Assembly: GCA_014654775.1 (NCBI GenBank) | Contig: JACVZW010000030.1 | Span: 310,001 to 374,000, forward strand | DNA from: Paracoccaceae bacterium | GTDB lineage: Bacteria; Pseudomonadota; Alphaproteobacteria; Rhodobacterales; Rhodobacteraceae | Direction: 5' to 3' | DNA: 64,000 bases | Shown: one piece after another, positions 1 to 7,632 of the stretch | Numbering within the stretch: position 1 is the stretch's first letter | Layout of the letters: every line of letters starts with the position of its first letter | Program-made: the position numbers and the translations under genes | The notes under the pieces: generated by a model | The model's input: only the letters and a program-made list of their open reading frames with translations | Databases searched by the model: none | What the model was told of the DNA's origin: nothing

Positions 1-1
1 G

Positions 2-685
2 CCCGAGATTGACGCGCTGGAAGAAGAATTTCGCGCCCTGAAGTCCGGCAAGACGGGGCGGCTGCACATCGCCATCGAATGTCATGCCTGTTTCGACTGG
101 CTTTTTCCCGTGCTGGAACAGTTCCGCCACGCCTGGCCCGAGGTGGACGTGGACATCCGCGCGGGCCTCGCCTTCGACGCCATCCCCGCCCTGTTGCGCG
201 AGGAAGTGGACCTCGTCATCTCCTCCGATCCCGTCCGCCTCGATGGCGTGGTCTATAACCCGCTCTTCGACTACCACCCCACCTTCGTGGCCTCCAAGGA
301 CCACCCGCTCGCCCAAAAAGACTGGATCGGGGCCGAAGATTTCCGTGATGAAATCCTCATCACCTACCCCGTCGCCCGCGACAAGCTCGACATCTTCACC
401 GAACTCCTGACCCCGGCCCGGATCGAACCGCGCGGGCAACGCCCGGTCGAACTGACCGCCGTCATCCTGATGCTGGTCGGGTCCAATCGCGGTGTGGCGG
501 TCCTGCCCGACTGGGTGCTCCGCGACGTGCGCAGCCATGCCGATTACATCACCCGACCGCTGGGACCTAAGACGATCACCCGCCGCCTCTATGCCGCCAC
601 GCGGGAAGAAGACGCCGCCAAACCCTTCATGGCGCATTTCCTGCGCTTGGGCCGGACCGAACCGGTCAAGCTGCAGCGCCAGTAG
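2..685 (+). CDS. metR: MetR-like LysR-family regulator, C-terminal part (5' end outside window)
   Basis: The reading frame is open from the first bases of the window to a TAG at 683-685, so only the effector-binding region is present and the helix-turn-helix lies upstream. The visible part closely follows the MetR pattern: an early ECHACFDWL segment (compare ECHSCIQWL in E. coli MetR), then SDPV, LFDYHPTFVASKDHPLA and ITYPVARDKLDIF. MetR proteins are homocysteine-responsive activators of methionine synthesis genes such as metE. The target gene is not in the window. The gene is followed directly by a hairpin terminator and a palindromic repeat. Confidence 0.85.
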   Translation, partial: PEIDALEEEFRALKSGKTGRLHIAIECHACFDWLFPVLEQFRHAWPEVDVDIRAGLAFDAIPALLREEVDLVISSDPVRLDGVVYNPLFDYHPTFVASKDHPLAQKDWIGAEDFRDEILITYPVARDKLDIFTELLTPARIEPRGQRPVELTAVILMLVGSNRGVAVLPDWVLRDVRSHADYITRPLGPKTITRRLYAATREEDAAKPFMAHFLRLGRTEPVKLQRQ

Positions 686-703
686 GGCCGGGTTTACCCG
701 GCC
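686..703 (+). terminator. Hairpin terminator after metR
   Basis: A perfect 7-bp stem, GGCCGGG and CCCGGCC, with a TTTA loop begins at the base after the metR stop codon and is followed by TTCGTG. The T-tract is poor, so termination strength is uncertain. Confidence 0.5.
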
Positions 704-720
704 TTCGTGACGCGCTTTCC

Positions 721-750
721 CGTAGGATGGGCAATACTGCCCATCCTACG
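721..750. repeat. Palindromic intergenic repeat, copy 1
   Basis: Two perfect 13-base arms (CGTAGGATGGGCA and its complement) flank a 4-base loop. A second, slightly decayed copy lies at 62920-62948, also in a gap between genes. This is a REP-like element that may also act as a bidirectional terminator between metR and the convergent gene that stops at 762. Confidence 0.7.
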
Positions 751-761
751 CGACAAGCCGC

Positions 762-1010
762 TTATCCAGACCACGCCGCCACCCGTTCCCGCGCCAGCGT
801 CGCTGCCTCCACTTCTGCCAACCTCCGCAGCGCGCCCGCCACGCCTGACCGCTTCACCTCCCGCTCCCAAACCCGCAGCGCGCTTTCCGCCGACCACGGC
901 AGCGCGGCCTCCTTCAGCCACAGCCGCAGCGGCGCGGGCAGTGCGTCATGCGCCCGCATCGGGCAGCCCTGCCGCCAGCGCGCCCGAGGCGACCGCAGGT
1001 TCCCGTTCAT
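762..1010 (-). CDS. Small conserved protein, DUF6525-like
   Basis: An 82-residue basic protein rich in Arg, Leu and Ala. It contains a DPMR-like segment ([14 protein letters not shown]) and an [15 protein letters not shown] segment, the pattern I associate with the DUF6525 family of Rhodobacteraceae. The function of that family is unknown to me. Its ATG overlaps the TGA of the upstream COG0523 gene (ATGA, 1007-1010), which implies translational coupling and shared control with that metal chaperone. A longer reading starting near 1304 would overlap the neighbour extensively and was rejected. Confidence 0.65.
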   Translation of the reverse strand: MNGNLRSPRARWRQGCPMRAHDALPAPLRLWLKEAALPWSAESALRVWEREVKRSGVAGALRRLAEVEAATLARERVAAWSG

Positions 1011-2215
1011 GCCGCGCGCCACAGCGGAAATGGGTCCGCCATCCCTTCCCACGCCTCGGGTACAAAGTCGGACGCCTTCACCAAGGCCCCCTCCAGAGCG
1101 GCAAGGATCGCCGCGCGGTCCATCCCATGCCCGATGAAGACGATCTCCTGCCGTCGGTCCCCCCAAGGCTCCGACCATTGCGCCCTGACCGCGGCCAGCC
1201 CATCGCCCCCCTGCGGCCAACGCGACGGTGGCACCGCCGCCCACCAGCGGCCCAGCGGCGACACTGACGACACCGCCCCCGCCAGCGAAAACTCCGCCGC
1301 CCAATCGGGCCGCGTGGCCAGCCAGAAATGCCCCTTCGCCCTTATCACCCCCGGCAGTTCACCATTCAGCACCGCATGGATGCGCGCCGGGTCAAAGGGC
1401 CGCCGTGCCCGGAAGACAAAGCTTTCGATCCCATATTCCTCGCTTTCCGGCACATGGCTGGCGAAGCCGTACAATTCCTTCGCCCAAAGCGGATGCTCGG
1501 CCGCCCTGTCGAAATCGAACAGCCCCGTGCCCATCACGCTGCCCAGATCGACAAGCCCATGGTCCACCTCGATCACCCGCGCATCGGGGTTCAACGCCGC
1601 GATGATCTTGCGCGCCGCATCCACCCTATCGGGCCCCGCATCCGACACCTTGTTCAGCACCACGACATTCGAGAATTCGATCTGCTCGGTCAGCAGATTG
1701 ACCAGTGCGCGCCCGTCGCCCTCAGGCGTTTCCACCCGCGCAGCCAGAAAGTCGTGGCTGGAGAAATCCTTCAGCAGATTGATCGCGTCGACCACCGTCA
1801 CCATCGTATCCAGCCGCGCCACATCCGACAGGCTGTCCCCCTCCGAGTCGCGGAAGTCGAAGGTCGCAGCCACGGGCAGCGGTTCGGAGATACCGCTTGA
1901 TTCGATCAGCAGATGGTCGAAACGCCCCGCCTCGGCGAGCTTTCGCACCTCGCTCAGCAGGTCATCCCGCAGGGTGCAGCAGATGCAGCCATTGGTCATT
2001 TCGACCAGTTTTTCCTCGGCCTGATGCAGTTCGGCCCCGGCACGGATCAGATCAGCGTCGATGTTCACCTCGGCCATATCATTGACGATCACCGCCACCC
2101 GCAGCCCCTGGCGGTTGTTCAGCACATGCGACAGAAGCGTGGTCTTTCCGGCCCCCAGAAAGCCGGACAGAACGGTAACGGGAAGGCGGTTGTCTATTGG
2201 CTGTGGGCTGGGCAT
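1007..2215 (-). CDS. COG0523 (CobW-like) GTP-dependent metal chaperone, probably for zinc
   Basis: A 402-residue P-loop GTPase. The Walker A sequence GFLGAGKTT is at residues 18-26, the family-defining metal site CICC at 77-80 (Cys77, Cys79, Cys80), an ESSGISEP switch region at about 105-112 and the NKV guanine-recognition motif near 188. A CobW C-terminal domain follows. COG0523 proteins deliver metals (Zn, Co or others) to client enzymes. A near-perfect Zur-type operator at 2232-2244, about 17 bases upstream of the ATG at 2215, argues that this member is a zinc-starvation zinc chaperone. The ATG at 2215 was chosen because it places the P-loop near the N-terminus as usual and keeps the operator outside the gene. 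Its stop overlaps the start of the DUF6525-like gene. Confidence 0.9.
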   Translation of the reverse strand: MPSPQPIDNRLPVTVLSGFLGAGKTTLLSHVLNNRQGLRVAVIVNDMAEVNIDADLIRAGAELHQAEEKLVEMTNGCICCTLRDDLLSEVRKLAEAGRFDHLLIESSGISEPLPVAATFDFRDSEGDSLSDVARLDTMVTVVDAINLLKDFSSHDFLAARVETPEGDGRALVNLLTEQIEFSNVVVLNKVSDAGPDRVDAARKIIAALNPDARVIEVDHGLVDLGSVMGTGLFDFDRAAEHPLWAKELYGFASHVPESEEYGIESFVFRARRPFDPARIHAVLNGELPGVIRAKGHFWLATRPDWAAEFSLAGAVSSVSPLGRWWAAVPPSRWPQGGDGLAAVRAQWSEPWGDRRQEIVFIGHGMDRAAILAALEGALVKASDFVPEAWEGMADPFPLWRAA

Positions 2216-2231
2216 GGGGCGACTCCGCAAT

Positions 2232-2244
2232 GTTATAATATAAC
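2232..2244. promoter_or_regulatory. Zur-type operator
   Basis: GTTATA-A-TATAAC is a perfect odd palindrome embedded in TGTTATAATATAACG. It matches the known alphaproteobacterial zinc-uptake regulator box (GTTATAATATAAC). It sits just upstream of the COG0523 gene, where bound Zur would block transcription when zinc is sufficient. Confidence 0.8.
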
Positions 2245-2293
2245 GTATATGTCGCAGCTCCTCGCGCCTGTCCAGCCCCCGGCGCAGCACAAA

Positions 2294-2316
2294 GGGGCGG
2301 CGCCGTGCACCGCCCC
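2294..2316 (-). terminator. Terminator downstream of the first RTX gene
   Basis: A 7-bp GC stem (GGGGCGG and CCGCCCC) with a 9-base loop lies 25 bases beyond the stop codon of the gene ending at 2341. Read on the minus strand it is followed by TTTGTG. Confidence 0.55.
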
Positions 2317-2340
2317 CGTGATCCACACCGAGATCCAAGG

Positions 2341-3924
2341 TCAGGGCGAAAGCTCGAAATCCGTTTCGGCGAGGCGGGTGACACCCGTCAATGTGGCAAC
2401 AAGGAAGGCCGCGTCGCCCCCGAGCCCATCTGCATCCCAAAACAATCGATTGGTCGCTCCGTCGAAGTAAAACCATGCCTCCCCTGCCGTCCCAGCACTG
2501 GTTCCGTTCTGGAAGCGCAATTCCGAATCCATGGCCCAATCCAACTCCAACTTGTCGGTGCCTGAACGGAAGTCTGTGATGCGGTCGCCCCAAACCGCGC
2601 CTGAGCTGACACCATCGAAGGTGACAAAACCGTCAAAGACAAAGACATCGGCCCCTGCCCCGCCGGTCATGAGGTCAAACCCGAGGCCGCCGATCAACCT
2701 GTCGTTTCCGCCCCCGCCAGACAGGGTGTCATTGCCATCATTGCCGACCAGCACATTGCTCCGCCGGTCACCGGTGAAACTGTCCGCCAGCGCGCTGCCC
2801 CAAAGGTTCTCGATGCTGGCCAGCGTCTCGGTATTGCCATAGCCGTCATTGATGACCTGACCTGTCCTTCGCCCAAGGTTCACGACGGCGCCCGTCTCGA
2901 TGAACTCCCAGTCGAAATCGACCCAGTCCTGACCGGCACCCCCCGTGAAACTGTCCGTTCCGTCCCCCCCGATAAACGCATTGTCCTGACCGTCGCCGAT
3001 GAAGCGGTCATCCCTTACGGTTCCGATGGCACCTTCGATCCCAGCCAGCCTGTCGGTATTCCCCCAGCCATCCGTTGCGGTTCGACGCGCAAGGTTGACC
3101 GTCACGCCGAATTCTCCGCCCAAGAACACATCCCCATCATGGGCGACCATGTCGAACCCGTCACCACCACTGATGGTGTCATCGCCCCGAAGTCCGGCAA
3201 GGGTCTCGTCCGCCGCCGATCCGGTGAATCGGTCGGCCATGCGCGACCCAAGAACAACTTCAATCCCCTCAAGCAGGTCCGTCCCGCCCCAACTGTCGGT
3301 CGCGACACCCGTGGCAAGATTGACCACCGCCCCCCGATAGGCCATCCCATCATAGAAGCTGTCGACCAAAGTATAGCGATCCCGGCCTTCCCCGCCGAAG
3401 ATCGAGTCATTGCCGTGACCGGCCCAGATCAGGTCATCCCCGTCGCCGCCATAGACGGCGTCATTCCCGCCGTTCATGCCGTTGATCAGCCGGTCATCAC
3501 CCGCAGATCCCCAGATCGTATCGTCACCCGCCAACAGTGTCGAAAGAAGCGCAAAGCCGTTCGGCGCCTGATAGCGATCGAAACTGAACCAGCCGAACAT
3601 GAAGGTGGCAAGATCGGTCAACTCGGTCGCCAGACCGGTGATCGTCATCCAGGCCTCGCCATTCACGCGCAGCGTCACGCTTTCGACCGTGCCAGTCAGA
3701 GGCCAGAGCACACGCCCGTTCTCGGGGTTCTGAAAGAAGGTGAAGTCGCTGCCTGTGACAGAGACTTCCACTTCATCGGGCCCAAGCATCCGCGTGACGG
3801 TGGACGAGGTCGCCGTGAAATCCGTCTGCAGATCGAGATTGGGGTCGCGCTGGTCGATTTCGAAAAAGCCAGACAGGCGATAGCCGATCGTGTCGGACAG
3901 GTTGGTAAGGGTGAGTGTTGTCAT
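2341..3924 (-). CDS. RTX-type calcium-binding protein (hemolysin-type repeats)
   Basis: A 527-residue acidic protein with no N-terminal signal. Glycine- and aspartate-rich nonapeptide repeats (GGxGxDxxx), for example [18 protein letters not shown], occupy about residues 130-185. Further blocks continue to a [10 protein letters not shown] segment near residue 440, followed by [15 protein letters not shown], the usual start of the C-terminal secretion module of type I secreted proteins. Such proteins bind calcium outside the cell and are exported by an ABC/MFP/TolC channel, but no such exporter is adjacent. It is a paralogue of the next gene. Both share [16 protein letters not shown] and FQNGTSAG motifs. 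The N-terminal 120 residues contain no catalytic domain I recognise. A GGGAG ribosome-binding site lies 7 bases before the ATG. Confidence 0.85.
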   Translation of the reverse strand: MTTLTLTNLSDTIGYRLSGFFEIDQRDPNLDLQTDFTATSSTVTRMLGPDEVEVSVTGSDFTFFQNPENGRVLWPLTGTVESVTLRVNGEAWMTITGLATELTDLATFMFGWFSFDRYQAPNGFALLSTLLAGDDTIWGSAGDDRLINGMNGGNDAVYGGDGDDLIWAGHGNDSIFGGEGRDRYTLVDSFYDGMAYRGAVVNLATGVATDSWGGTDLLEGIEVVLGSRMADRFTGSAADETLAGLRGDDTISGGDGFDMVAHDGDVFLGGEFGVTVNLARRTATDGWGNTDRLAGIEGAIGTVRDDRFIGDGQDNAFIGGDGTDSFTGGAGQDWVDFDWEFIETGAVVNLGRRTGQVINDGYGNTETLASIENLWGSALADSFTGDRRSNVLVGNDGNDTLSGGGGNDRLIGGLGFDLMTGGAGADVFVFDGFVTFDGVSSGAVWGDRITDFRSGTDKLELDWAMDSELRFQNGTSAGTAGEAWFYFDGATNRLFWDADGLGGDAAFLVATLTGVTRLAETDFELSP

Positions 3925-3962
3925 CCAGAAACTCCCGGCAAATCGTTACGACAAAAAGTGAC

Positions 3963-4003
3963 CCCTAAGGTTCAACCCGCAGAGAAAGGGTTGATTCTTA
4001 AGG
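3963..4003 (-). promoter_or_regulatory. Leader hairpin with T-run upstream of the first RTX gene
   Basis: Arms at 3963-3978 and 3988-4003 pair at 13 of 16 positions around a 9-base loop. On the minus strand the hairpin is followed by GTCAC and then TTTTT. The T-run ends only about 27 bases before the RTX start codon. It may therefore be an attenuator-like element in the RTX1 leader, or a second terminator for the upstream RTX2 gene. The 9-mer ACCCCTAAG in its left flank (3961-3969) recurs upstream of the response regulator at 48937-48945. Confidence 0.45.
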
Positions 4004-4057
4004 CAGTCGAAGACATCCGGCCGCGACGCCTTCTGCGCCTGCCAGACTTTCCAAGAA

Positions 4058-4082
4058 GGGCGGCGCGCAGCCCGCGCCGCCC
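4058..4082 (-). terminator. Terminator downstream of the second RTX gene
   Basis: A 10-bp GC-rich stem (GGGCGGCGCG and its complement) with a 5-base loop. On the minus strand it is followed by TTCTTGG. It lies 16 bases past the RTX2 stop codon. Confidence 0.6.
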
Positions 4083-4098
4083 TCCGATCATGCCGTTT

Positions 4099-5667
4099 TC
4101 AGGTCCAAAGATCGAAATCCGCCGCCGTCAGTGCGTTTACCCCGTTCAGCGTGGCCACACGGATAGCCTCCGCGCCTCCGGTCCCGTCTGCATCCCAGAA
4201 CAACTGTCGCGTGCTGGTGTTGAAGTAGAACCACGACTCCCCGCCCCCCCCGGCCGAGGTGCCGTTCTGGAAGCGCAGCGTGGCGTCCATCCCGGCGAAG
4301 TCCGCGACCTCAAAGGCAAGCCGGTCGGTTCCGCTGACAAAATCGGTGATCATGTCGCCAAAGGGCGGGCCCGATCCGTTGTCCTCAAAAACAAAGACAT
4401 CACGGCCCGCCCCGCCGATCAGACGATCCGATCCACCGCCGCCGGCCAGCGTGTCATTCCCCGCCCCACCGTTCAGCGTGTCGTTGCCATCGTCCCCGCC
4501 GATCCAGTTCGCCCCCCGGCTTCCGGTCAGACTGTCGGCGCGGAACGTGCCATAGAGATCTTCGATGCTGACCAGCGTTTCGCCATTGCCAAAGCCATCA
4601 TCCTGCACCTGCCCCGTGCGTCGCGACAGATTCACAACGGCACCCGCCGTCACGTCATCGGCCCAGAAATCAACCCCGTCAGTGCCACGTCCACCATTGA
4701 TGGAATCAACGCCGGCCATTCCCTGAAACCAGTTGTTGCCCGAATTCCCGGTCAACGAATCCCCGGCATTGGTGCCCTGCACGTCCTCAATGCCGATCAG
4801 GGTATCGCGCTGCCCCCAACCGTCGCGCGCCACGCCGGTTTCAAGGTTCACCGTCACGCCCAAAAGACCGCCGAAATCGGCATCCCTGTCATAGCGCACT
4901 TGGTCCCTCCCGGCACCGCCATCGATTGTGTCGCGGCCCTTCATGCCCCAAAAACGCTCGTCGGCATCAGACCCGGTGATGCTGTCGCCGAACCGGGACC
5001 CTTGCACCCTCTCGATCGAGGTCAGGCTGTCCGTTCCCCCCCAACTGTCCGTGGCCGTGCCTGTGGCAAGGTTTACCACCGCCCCACGGAAGGCATTCTC
5101 GTCCCAAAAACTTTCCATCAACGAATAGGTATCGCGGTCCGCACCCCCGTCGATCACGTCATTTCCGGCATCGGCCTTGATGAAATCAAAGCCCGCACCC
5201 CCGATGATCGTGTCGTTTCCGTTGTTTCTTCCACCCACCAAGTCGTCATTGGCGTCACTGCCGACGATCCGGTCATTGCCGCGCAGAAGTGTAGAGAAAA
5301 GGTCAAAAGAATTGCCTTCGCGATAGTCGTCGCCGCGGAACCAGCCCATCCAGATGTGGTCAAGCGTCTCGGCCGGGAAATCCAAATCCGTGCCGGTCAG
5401 CCAAATCTGCCCGTCCACCCGCAGCGTCATGGACGAAAGCATCCCCTCGATCAGCCGCTGCCCTTGCGGAAATGTGCCGCCCGTATAGGTCAACCCTGTG
5501 CCCGTAAAGGCAACCTCAACCGCGCCCCACTCGGGCGATGTCCAAGCGACGGAGAAACTTGTCGAAGACCGCGTAATGGTCGGCGCGCCGTTCAGAAAAT
5601 CCACTTCGAACACGTCGGGCCAGAACGGATTCCTGCCCCCAGTCGATTGAATAGTGATCACCGCCAT
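4099..5667 (-). CDS. RTX-type calcium-binding protein, paralogue
   Basis: A 522-residue protein with many GGxGxDxxx calcium-binding nonapeptides, for example GGAGFDFIKADAGNDVIDGG near residues 140-160 and GGDDGNDTLNGGAGNDTLAGG near 410-430. The C-terminal GRDVFVFEDN and DMITDFVSGTDRLAFEV segments are typical of type I secretion substrates. There is no cleavable signal peptide. The ATG at 5667 was chosen over an in-frame start at 5853 because GGGAGG lies 5 bases upstream and the longer version would overlap suhB. The two RTX proteins align over most of their length and look like a tandem duplication. The divergent N-termini may carry the distinct functions. A dedicated exporter is not in the window. 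Confidence 0.85.
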   Translation of the reverse strand: MAVITIQSTGGRNPFWPDVFEVDFLNGAPTITRSSTSFSVAWTSPEWGAVEVAFTGTGLTYTGGTFPQGQRLIEGMLSSMTLRVDGQIWLTGTDLDFPAETLDHIWMGWFRGDDYREGNSFDLFSTLLRGNDRIVGSDANDDLVGGRNNGNDTIIGGAGFDFIKADAGNDVIDGGADRDTYSLMESFWDENAFRGAVVNLATGTATDSWGGTDSLTSIERVQGSRFGDSITGSDADERFWGMKGRDTIDGGAGRDQVRYDRDADFGGLLGVTVNLETGVARDGWGQRDTLIGIEDVQGTNAGDSLTGNSGNNWFQGMAGVDSINGGRGTDGVDFWADDVTAGAVVNLSRRTGQVQDDGFGNGETLVSIEDLYGTFRADSLTGSRGANWIGGDDGNDTLNGGAGNDTLAGGGGSDRLIGGAGRDVFVFEDNGSGPPFGDMITDFVSGTDRLAFEVADFAGMDATLRFQNGTSAGGGGESWFYFNTSTRQLFWDADGTGGAEAIRVATLNGVNALTAADFDLWT

Positions 5668-5852
5668 CGTTACCTCCCTGAACTCATGAAATGGCGCCAC
5701 AACCCTCACGGGTCCGTGATGGTCGCCCGAATCGCCCCTGACTGGCAATCCCGGCTGATTCGACCCCGGCCCTTGGCCAATCCCCCCTTCCCTTCCCGCC
5801 CGCCCCCGTGTAATCCCCCGGCCCTGACCCACCACGCCCCGGAGCCCCTGCA

Positions 5853-6641
5853 ATGCAAGGCAGCGCGAACCTCAACCTGATGATCAAGGCCGCGCGCAAG
5901 GCGGGCCGCTCGCTCGTCAAGGACTTCCGCGAGGTGGAGAACCTTCAGGTCTCCGCCAAAGGCCCTGGCGACTTCGTCTCCCGCGCCGACCGCGAGGCGG
6001 AACGGCTGATCAAGGAAGACCTCATGGGCGGCCGCCCCACCTATGGCTGGCTGGGCGAAGAGACGGGCGGGCAGGATGGGCAGGATCCGACACGGCGCTG
6101 GATCGTCGATCCGCTGGATGGGACCACCAATTTCCTGCACGGCATGCCGCATTGGGCCGTCTCCATCGCACTGGAACATAAGGGCGAGATTATCTCCGCC
6201 GTCGTCTACGACGCCGCGAAGGACGAGCTGTTCTGGGCCGAAAAGGGCGCGGGCGCTTGGATGAACGACCGCCGCATCCGCGTCTCGGGCCGCCGCCACA
6301 TGCATGAGGCGGTCTTCGCCACCGGCATCCCCTTCGGTGCCAAGACCACGCTGCCCGCGATGATGAAGGATCTCGCCCGCCTGATGCCCGCCTGCGCGGG
6401 CGTGCGCCGCTGGGGTTCCGCTGCGCTCGACCTCGCCTATGTCGCTGCCGGACGCTATGACGGCTATTGGGAACGCGAATTGCAGGCTTGGGACATCGCC
6501 GCCGGCATTCTGCTGGTCAAGGAGGCGGGCGGTTTCGTCACCGGTCTTCGCGAAGGGGACGACCCGCTCGAAAAGGGCGCGCTCATCGCCGCCAATGACG
6601 CGCTCTGCGGTCCCTTCACCGCGATCCTGCGCGACGCCTGA
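5853..6641 (+). CDS. suhB: Inositol monophosphatase family protein (SuhB-like)
   Basis: A 262-residue Mg-dependent phosphatase of the inositol monophosphatase superfamily. The metal-binding signatures are GEE at 68-70, DPLDGTTNF at 86-94 and AWDIAAG near 213-219, all in canonical spacing. In bacteria these enzymes dephosphorylate myo-inositol 1-phosphate and related substrates. In E. coli SuhB also takes part in rRNA transcription antitermination. A GGAG ribosome-binding site lies 8 bases before the ATG. The stop codon abuts the stop codon of the convergent rhomboid gene with no spacer. Confidence 0.93.
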   Translation: MQGSANLNLMIKAARKAGRSLVKDFREVENLQVSAKGPGDFVSRADREAERLIKEDLMGGRPTYGWLGEETGGQDGQDPTRRWIVDPLDGTTNFLHGMPHWAVSIALEHKGEIISAVVYDAAKDELFWAEKGAGAWMNDRRIRVSGRRHMHEAVFATGIPFGAKTTLPAMMKDLARLMPACAGVRRWGSAALDLAYVAAGRYDGYWERELQAWDIAAGILLVKEAGGFVTGLREGDDPLEKGALIAANDALCGPFTAILRDA

Positions 6642-7412
6642 TCAGCGCGGGTCCCACGGACCTATCTTGCCACCCCGCCGCACGCGCGGGATCCGGCTTT
6701 GAACCGCTGCGTAACTTGCCACCGGATGCGGCGGCACGCCATGCGTCCGCCCCCAGCACCTCGGCCCACCAAGTCGCAGCCAAAGCGGCACAGTCACCGC
6801 CAGCCCCGCCACGAACCCGCCCGCATGCGCCCAATAGGCGACCCCGCCCTGATCGGCGGGTGTGGCCCAGCCGCTGCCCAGTTGGATTGCGAACCATATC
6901 CCCAGCACGATGAAGGCCGGGATCGGGATCACCCGGAAGAACACCACAAAGAAGAAGAACACATCCACCCGCGCCTTGGGGAACATCAAGAGATACCCCC
7001 CCATCACCCCGGCAATGGCCCCCGAAGCCCCCACCATCGGGATCACAGACGCAGGCTCCGCCAGATACTGCGCGCCCGCTGCCGCCACGCCAGAAGCAAG
7101 GTAGAAGAGGAGAAAGCCCAAATGCCCCATCTCCTCTTCCATGTTGTCGCCAAAGATCCACAGGAACACCATGTTGCCCGCCAGATGCATCCAGCCGCCA
7201 TGCAGGAACATCGAGGTGAGGAAGGTCCCAAACCCCTCGCCATAGCTGATGCGCGCGGGCACCAGCCCCCAAGTCATGAAGAATCGCCCCAGTGCCAACT
7301 CGGAGTCGATGGAAAGCCAATAAAGGCAGAAAATCCCGACATTCGCCCCGATCAGGGCAAAGGTCACGAAGGGCACCCGCCCAGACGGATTGTGATCGCG
7401 GATCGGCAACAT
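6642..7412 (-). CDS. Rhomboid family intramembrane serine protease
   Basis: A 256-residue integral membrane protein with about six hydrophobic segments. The rhomboid signatures are HGGWMHLAGNM at 71-81 (oxyanion Asn80), the catalytic serine motif GASGA at 128-132 (Ser130) and the catalytic His196 in AHAGG. Rhomboids cleave substrates within the membrane. The substrate is not predictable here. The C-terminal tail after about residue 215 is basic and proline/arginine-rich. The gene lies downstream of putA on the same strand, but a terminator-like hairpin separates them. The annotated ATG at 7412 gives the usual short cytoplasmic N-terminus (MLPIRDHNP), typical of this clade. Confidence 0.93.
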   Translation of the reverse strand: MLPIRDHNPSGRVPFVTFALIGANVGIFCLYWLSIDSELALGRFFMTWGLVPARISYGEGFGTFLTSMFLHGGWMHLAGNMVFLWIFGDNMEEEMGHLGFLLFYLASGVAAAGAQYLAEPASVIPMVGASGAIAGVMGGYLLMFPKARVDVFFFFVVFFRVIPIPAFIVLGIWFAIQLGSGWATPADQGGVAYWAHAGGFVAGLAVTVPLWLRLGGPRCWGRTHGVPPHPVASYAAVQSRIPRVRRGGKIGPWDPR

Positions 7413-7601
7413 GGCGAAAGGCTTGCCGAAGCCCAGCCCACGGTCAAGACCCTGCTTGTTCTTCGGGCCAGACCGTCACGCTCCCATTTTCTGGCCCCAG
7501 TTATCCTTGGGAGTGAATGGGCCGCATGGCCCAGAGGGGGCGCAACGCCCCCTGAACCGCCCCGGACCGCGCGCTTGGCGCGGGCCGGGGAAAAAGGGCG
7601 T

Positions 7602-7627
7602 GCCTGCGGGGGCCTGCCCCTGCAGGC
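7602..7627 (-). terminator. putA terminator
   Basis: A 10-11-bp stem of GCCTGCGGGG type, with one G-T wobble, lies just past the putA stop. On the minus strand it is followed by ACGCCC and then TTTTT. Confidence 0.6.
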
Positions 7628-7632
7628 TCCGC

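Noticed and set aside
3139-5880. A 913-residue plus-strand open frame opposite the two RTX genes
   Set aside because: Its sequence has no domain character and it is antisense to two well-supported repeat genes. The long frame is a by-product of GC-rich, Asp/Gly-repeat coding on the other strand.
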